Source: CAIZGX01 sp044349305 (GTDB taxonomy: Bacteria > Bacteroidota > Bacteroidia > Flavobacteriales_D > Sanyastnellaceae). Taken from it: 18,664 bases of DNA. The notes beneath the pieces are model-generated. The model worked only from the letters and a program-made list of their open reading frames with translations. It searched no databases and was not told where the DNA came from. The stretch covers positions 1 through 18,664 of the forward strand of contig JBIKRF010000045.1 of assembly GCA_044349305.1 (NCBI GenBank). Reading direction: 5' to 3'. The translations under genes were made by a program, and so were the position numbers. Below, piece by piece: positions 15,189 to 18,664 of the stretch. Positions within the stretch are counted from its first letter, which is position 1, and every line of letters begins with the position of its first letter.

Positions 15189-16601
15189 GTGAAAAAAATC
15201 ATTGCTATACTCTCGCTTTTAACGGCATGGAATGTTGCGTTTTCGCAGGACTCGCTGTTCAACGAGTTGCGCTATGCTACTTTATTGAAAGTGGAAAGTG
15301 ATACCGTGATTTCAAAATTTAATTTTGAATTAGCAGCAGGTCTCGATCGTTCGCGTGATATTTCCAATTTAGGCTATTCTGCAGTCTTGAACTACAGTAA
15401 TATTTTTCAGAATGAAAAAAACAAATTGGCCTTATCGCTAACAGGTTCAGTCTTTCATCTTCCTGAATTCAATAAACGATTTTTAGATTCTCTCGGTGTT
15501 CTTCCGAACTATGGAAGAATTTATACTCCTGATTCTGGAGCTACTGCTTTTGCAGCTATTCCAGAAATAATCTACTCTAGAAAACTAAACAGTCACTTTA
15601 CGTGGTCTGCCGGAAATTCACGACAAAATTTGGGTTACGGTTATCGATCGCTTATTCTTTCGAGCAGTGCAAGTGCACTGCCTTTTATGAAATTGGAAAC
15701 GAAGATTGGAAAGAAAATTACCTTCACCAATCTATGGTCAAGAACGCACAGCTATCAGCGTATGCAAACTCATTTCGACTTAAATCCGAAATACATTGCT
15801 GTTCATACGTTGGAGTGGAAGTTAAATAAGAAGTGGACCGTCTCGGCGCATGAAATGGTCGTTTGGCAAGCAAGAGATTCTGCCAACCACAGAGAATTAG
15901 ACCTTCATTACCTGAATCCGTTTTTGTTTTATCGCCCTGCTGAATTTTCTCAGGGCTCTGCCGATAACGTGTTGTTAGGTGCTTCAGGAATTTATAAGCA
16001 CAGCAATGAATTTGAAGTCTATGGACAGCTAATTCTCGATGAATTTTTATTGAGTGAAATTCGAAACAGAAACGGCTGGTGGGGAAATAAATTCGGAATG
16101 CAATTGGGAATGCACATCGCACCAAAAAAAATCAAGGGATTGACCCTCCTAACAGAATGGTCGTTTGTTCGACCTTTCACCTATACACACGGAAGCGACC
16201 TGCAGGCTTGGGAGCACATGGGTCAGCCTTTGGCACATCCCCTTGGAGCTAATTTTTATGAGTGGTACACTTCGGCACAGTACCAACGTTCGAATTGGAC
16301 TTATACCGCAAGCATTGTTTGGGGCGCTTTCGGAAGAGATGCTCAAAACAACGTTGGTGGAAATATCTTCCAATCATACGTCAACCCATGGAGTGTATAT
16401 GGAAACAATATTCTTCAGGGAAATAGAAGCACCCTGTTTGTCGTGAACGCAGAGGCTGCTTATCAATTGACTCCTACATTTCAGGTTTTTGGATTTGCTC
16501 GCTATCGCTCGGAAGATAGACGAGTAAATGCATTCAAAGAGGCATGGCTCATGGTTGGAATACGCAAAGGACTTCGTCAAGTGCGTCGTTGGGATTATTA
16601 A
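15189..16601 (+). CDS. Wzi/RemB-like outer-membrane beta-barrel protein
   Basis: This 470-residue exported protein starts at GTG 15189. It has a signal peptide MKKIIAILSLL...AFS cleaved before Q20; no in-frame ATG lies nearby. The remainder is alternating aromatic and polar strands typical of an outer-membrane barrel. Conserved blocks resemble the Bacteroidota capsule-assembly Wzi family, including the gliding-related RemB proteins: GYGYRSLIL (about 149-157), YLNPFLFYRPAEFS, SADNVLLG, YGQLILDEF (about 276-284), GWWGNKFGMQLG and QPLAHPLGANFYEW. Wzi proteins bind and anchor surface polysaccharide. The role of this one, capsule attachment or motility surface, is inferred only from the family. 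The C-terminus RRWDY is not a T9SS signal. No capsule genes adjoin it. Confidence 0.78.
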   Translation: MKKIIAILSLLTAWNVAFSQDSLFNELRYATLLKVESDTVISKFNFELAAGLDRSRDISNLGYSAVLNYSNIFQNEKNKLALSLTGSVFHLPEFNKRFLDSLGVLPNYGRIYTPDSGATAFAAIPEIIYSRKLNSHFTWSAGNSRQNLGYGYRSLILSSSASALPFMKLETKIGKKITFTNLWSRTHSYQRMQTHFDLNPKYIAVHTLEWKLNKKWTVSAHEMVVWQARDSANHRELDLHYLNPFLFYRPAEFSQGSADNVLLGASGIYKHSNEFEVYGQLILDEFLLSEIRNRNGWWGNKFGMQLGMHIAPKKIKGLTLLTEWSFVRPFTYTHGSDLQAWEHMGQPLAHPLGANFYEWYTSAQYQRSNWTYTASIVWGAFGRDAQNNVGGNIFQSYVNPWSVYGNNILQGNRSTLFVVNAEAAYQLTPTFQVFGFARYRSEDRRVNAFKEAWLMVGIRKGLRQVRRWDY

Positions 16602-16604
16602 TTA

Positions 16605-16630
16605 TTGAACAGCATTAAGCAGTACTTTTG
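16605..16630 (+). promoter_or_regulatory. Promoter for the heme O synthase/cox3 operon
   Basis: TTG at 16605-16607, a 15-base spacer, and TACTTTTG at 16623-16630, an exact match to TAnnTTTG. The ATG at 16652 is 21 bases downstream, leaving room for a short leader, unlike the promoters that abut their start codons. Confidence 0.6.
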
Positions 16631-16651
16631 CAAAAATTGAGATAAGCAGAA

Positions 16652-17548
16652 ATGGAAGTTTCGGTTGAAGAGAAATCAAGTGTAATGGGGAAAATCAAAG
16701 CGGCTTTGGATTTGTTCAAGTTGCGCCTTTCATTTTTAGTCGTAGTCTCTTGCATTCTTTCCTATGAAATGGGGGCAGAGGAGTGGGCGTATGATAAAAT
16801 AGGATGGTTAATTCTCGCTGGATTTTTATTAGCAGGTGGAAGTAACGGTGCCAATCAGGTACTCGAACGTCAATGGGATGCACTCATGCACCGCACAAAG
16901 ACCCGTCCGCTTCCAACCAATAGAATCTCTCCACTTGGCGCATGGTTCGTGTCTATCGCAGCAGCCGGAATCGGAATTTTCATCTTGTTCTATTACTTGA
17001 ACACCGCTTCAGGGATCCTCGGATTTTCAGCATTCTTATCCTACGCATTCATATACACGCCACTCAAACGCGTTTCGCCATGGGCAGTGTTTATCGGAGC
17101 TTTTCCGGGTGCTATTGCGCCTATGATCGGCTACGTAGCAGCGACCAATCACTTCGGATTGGAAGCCGGAATCTTATTCGCGGTTCAGTTCATGTGGCAG
17201 TTCCCACACTTCTGGGCCATCGCATGGGTCTCTCACGAAGACTACAACAGAGGCGGATACAAGCTCCTTCCATTCAGCGGAATTCCCGATAAAAAGACCG
17301 CTTTCCAAATCATGGTGTACAGCTTTTTCTTGATTCCAGTGAGCCTTCTTCCTTGGACTCTTCCTCTTGAAACACCCATGGTTGGTAACATTGCTGCAAT
17401 CATTGTTGTGTTAGCCGGCATCTGGATTTCATCGCTCGCTTACAAACTTTTTAAAGAACCAACTTTGTTGAATGCACGCAAGGTTATGTTTGCCTCATTC
17501 TTTTATTTACCCATTGTTCAAATTGCATACGTAATAGATAAAATCTAA
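16652..17548 (+). CDS. ctaB: Protoheme IX farnesyltransferase (heme O synthase)
   Basis: Integral membrane UbiA-family enzyme that transfers a farnesyl group to heme B, giving heme O for terminal oxidases. The 298 residues and multiple hydrophobic segments (about nine predicted by eye) fit the family, also called cyoE. The first prenyl-diphosphate motif is NQVLERQWDALMHRTKTRPLP from N68. The usual first Asp is Glu (E72) and the second is D76. The heme O synthase signature WQFPHFWAIAWV followed by HEDYNRGGYKLLP is intact. Its stop TAA overlaps the ATG of the next gene by one base. A promoter of the Bacteroidota type precedes it. Its position directly before two cox3 genes supports a role in aa3/o-type oxidase assembly. 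Confidence 0.95.
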   Translation: MEVSVEEKSSVMGKIKAALDLFKLRLSFLVVVSCILSYEMGAEEWAYDKIGWLILAGFLLAGGSNGANQVLERQWDALMHRTKTRPLPTNRISPLGAWFVSIAAAGIGIFILFYYLNTASGILGFSAFLSYAFIYTPLKRVSPWAVFIGAFPGAIAPMIGYVAATNHFGLEAGILFAVQFMWQFPHFWAIAWVSHEDYNRGGYKLLPFSGIPDKKTAFQIMVYSFFLIPVSLLPWTLPLETPMVGNIAAIIVVLAGIWISSLAYKLFKEPTLLNARKVMFASFFYLPIVQIAYVIDKI

Positions 17549-18327
17549 TGGAAAACACAGACTTTAAAGAAATTGATCCTTTTGAAGGACACAACCCCGA
17601 TGTGAAACTTCGCTCAAAGAAGATGATCGTTTGGTTTTTAATCTTCGCCGTTGTGATGTTGTTTGGTGGAATCACCAGTGCCATCATGGTTCTTTACGGA
17701 AAACTTTTGTGGGTGCACATTCAACCGCCAGCTATTTTTTGGGTTGGAAACGCGCTTATTGTTTTAAGCAGCGCATCGCTCATCATCTCTCTTCGCGCGT
17801 TGAAAGCAGGGAAGCAGTCAACGGCTTTATACGGCACATTGGTAACATTTATCTTAGGCCTTGCTTTCGTTTACACACAAAACAAGGGTTGGGATGAAAT
17901 GGCCGCCATGGGAATGGGGAACACCATTACCCAGACCGAACAAGGATTGAAGCAATCGCGTTGGAACACACTCGGAAAACTGAATGGTGAATATGGAACC
18001 AGTTATTATTTCGAGCTGAACGGACAGACTTTGGTGAAGGAAGGAGAGAACTACTATTACGTTCGTCCCGATCAAAGCAGAGAGGATAAAACGTTAGAAG
18101 TTCAAACAACCTTCAATGCCTCTGGAGCTATGCTGAGTGTGCTTATTTATTTGCACATTGCCCACTTGCTATTCGGACTTATTTATTTGTTGGTAAACGT
18201 ATTCAGATTGAAGAGCGGAAAGTTGAACAAAGACAATTGGATCAGCCTTCATTCCAATGGAATGTATTGGCATTTCATGGGAATCTTATGGATTTACCTA
18301 TTCTTCTTCATTTTTTATATCTACTAA
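17548..18327 (+). CDS. Cytochrome c oxidase subunit III (first copy, with an extra loop)
   Basis: This 259-residue membrane protein is a heme-copper oxidase subunit III. Five membrane segments are visible at about 26-49, 62-82, 92-111, 193-219 and 237-258. Family marks are KMIVWF at the first helix, LHIAHLLFGLIYL in the fourth, and GMYWHFMGILWIYLF in the last. In the usual subunit III the last motif reads WHFVD; here the Asp position is Gly, as I recall for some other Bacteroidota first copies. About 65 polar residues (124-190, rich in Y, N, G and E) lie between the third and fourth helices, more than in the roughly 195-residue flavobacterial versions I recall. It overlaps ctaB by one base. 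Confidence 0.9.
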   Translation: MENTDFKEIDPFEGHNPDVKLRSKKMIVWFLIFAVVMLFGGITSAIMVLYGKLLWVHIQPPAIFWVGNALIVLSSASLIISLRALKAGKQSTALYGTLVTFILGLAFVYTQNKGWDEMAAMGMGNTITQTEQGLKQSRWNTLGKLNGEYGTSYYFELNGQTLVKEGENYYYVRPDQSREDKTLEVQTTFNASGAMLSVLIYLHIAHLLFGLIYLLVNVFRLKSGKLNKDNWISLHSNGMYWHFMGILWIYLFFFIFYIY

Positions 18328-18407
18328 AACCTGAGGTTCGGCTTATTCAGAATTATTCAAAATAGTGAAAAATGCCGATTCTCTTTTCTAAATTGAACCT
18401 TTTGAAG

Positions 18408-18415
18408 TAAAATTG
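18408..18415 (+). promoter_or_regulatory. Possible -7 element in the gap before the second cox3 gene
   Basis: TAAAATTG, one mismatch from TAnnTTTG, lies 22 bases before the ATG at 18438. The nearest upstream TTG gives a spacer of only 12 bases. The 110-base gap (18328-18437) is the longest in the window and shows no terminator, so a second promoter here is plausible but not proven. Confidence 0.3.
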
Positions 18416-18437
18416 CACCCAAATTTCATTCACTATT

Positions 18438-18664
18438 ATGGCAGGTCAATCAGAACATGTAACTACGGACGAATTATGGGGCGGTAACCGCTCTCCGTTC
18501 AGCGTTTCTTATGGTAAAATGATGATGTGGTTTTTCCTTGTGTCGGATGCCCTCACATTTGGCGGACTTCTTACAGCATACGGAGTTATTCGTCACGGAA
18601 GTTCAGACTTGTGGCCTGTTGGTGAACAAGTATTCGAAGCCCTGCCTGGTCTTCACGGTTCTTA
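18438..18664 (+). CDS. Cytochrome c oxidase subunit III (second copy, N-terminal part, runs off window)
   Basis: The first 75 codons of a second subunit III are visible. They begin MAGQSEHVTTDELWGGNRSP, then FSVSYGKMMMWFFLVSDALTFGG, split here as an interfacial stretch and the first membrane helix. The segment GKMMMWFFLVSDALTF is the typical subunit III first-helix signature. The tail DLWPVG fits the loop before helix two. Tandem subunit III genes after heme O synthase are a common Bacteroidota arrangement. The gene continues beyond the window, so later motifs cannot be checked. Confidence 0.9.
   Translation, partial: MAGQSEHVTTDELWGGNRSPFSVSYGKMMMWFFLVSDALTFGGLLTAYGVIRHGSSDLWPVGEQVFEALPGLHGS

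Noticed and set aside
15724..16125. 133-codon open frame on the minus strand inside the Wzi-like gene
   Set aside because: It is antisense to conserved Wzi blocks and rich in Cys/His/Arg as expected for a shadow frame.
1..18664. Search for a mobile element, CRISPR array, defence or toxin-antitoxin system
   Set aside because: No transposase, integrase, regularly spaced repeats, tRNA junction or paired small genes were seen; the genes are core metabolic and envelope genes with uniform style.

Overview
The window is ordinary-looking chromosomal DNA from a member of the Bacteroidota, most likely the order Flavobacteriales. The evidence is a secreted protein with a type B C-terminal sorting domain of the type IX secretion system (T9SS), a DUF4292 lipoprotein, a bacterial geranylgeranylglyceryl phosphate synthase, tandem cytochrome oxidase subunit III genes after a heme O synthase, and promoters of the Bacteroidota TAnnTTTG type. 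Genes fill about 97% of the window. No tRNA, rRNA, insertion sequence, CRISPR array, phage gene or integration site was seen. No gap between genes exceeds 110 bases.

Layout. Positions 1-248 (-): N-terminal part of a response regulator, divergent from gpsA (320-1324, +). Positions 1379-5266 (+): a 1295-residue T9SS cargo protein with DUF7948, SBBP-type repeats, PKD and Ig-like segments and a CHU_C sorting domain. Positions 5302-6518 (+): an enoyl-CoA hydratase overlapping dut by one base, followed by a clear intrinsic terminator. Positions 6612-11583 (+): an envelope operon with a sugar nucleotidyltransferase, a TPR lipoprotein, a DUF4292 lipoprotein and an EnvC-like degenerate LytM protein, with 8-base overlaps or 2-base gaps between genes. 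Positions 15091-11587 (-): a convergent operon with bifunctional (p)ppGpp synthetase/hydrolase, GGGP synthase and 3-hydroxyanthranilate 3,4-dioxygenase. Positions 15189-16601 (+): a Wzi/RemB-like outer-membrane barrel. Positions 16652-18664 (+): heme O synthase, a first cox3 gene and the beginning of a second cox3 gene, which opens a terminal-oxidase cluster.

How the genes fit together. The 6612-11583 block looks like a cell-envelope module: a nucleotide-sugar enzyme, two outer-membrane-directed lipoproteins and a divisome-type amidase activator. The minus-strand operon puts the stringent-response enzyme first, ahead of an ether-lipid enzyme and an NAD/kynurenine-pathway enzyme. The last block makes heme O and oxidase subunits for aerobic respiration.

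No new defence or mobile system was found. The two most interesting sequence-level patterns are these. (1) Both consecutive lipoprotein genes carry a perfect 10-bp inverted repeat with its centre on the lipobox cysteine codon. (2) At four genes the -7 promoter element ends only 2-6 bases before the start codon, which suggests leaderless or nearly leaderless mRNAs.
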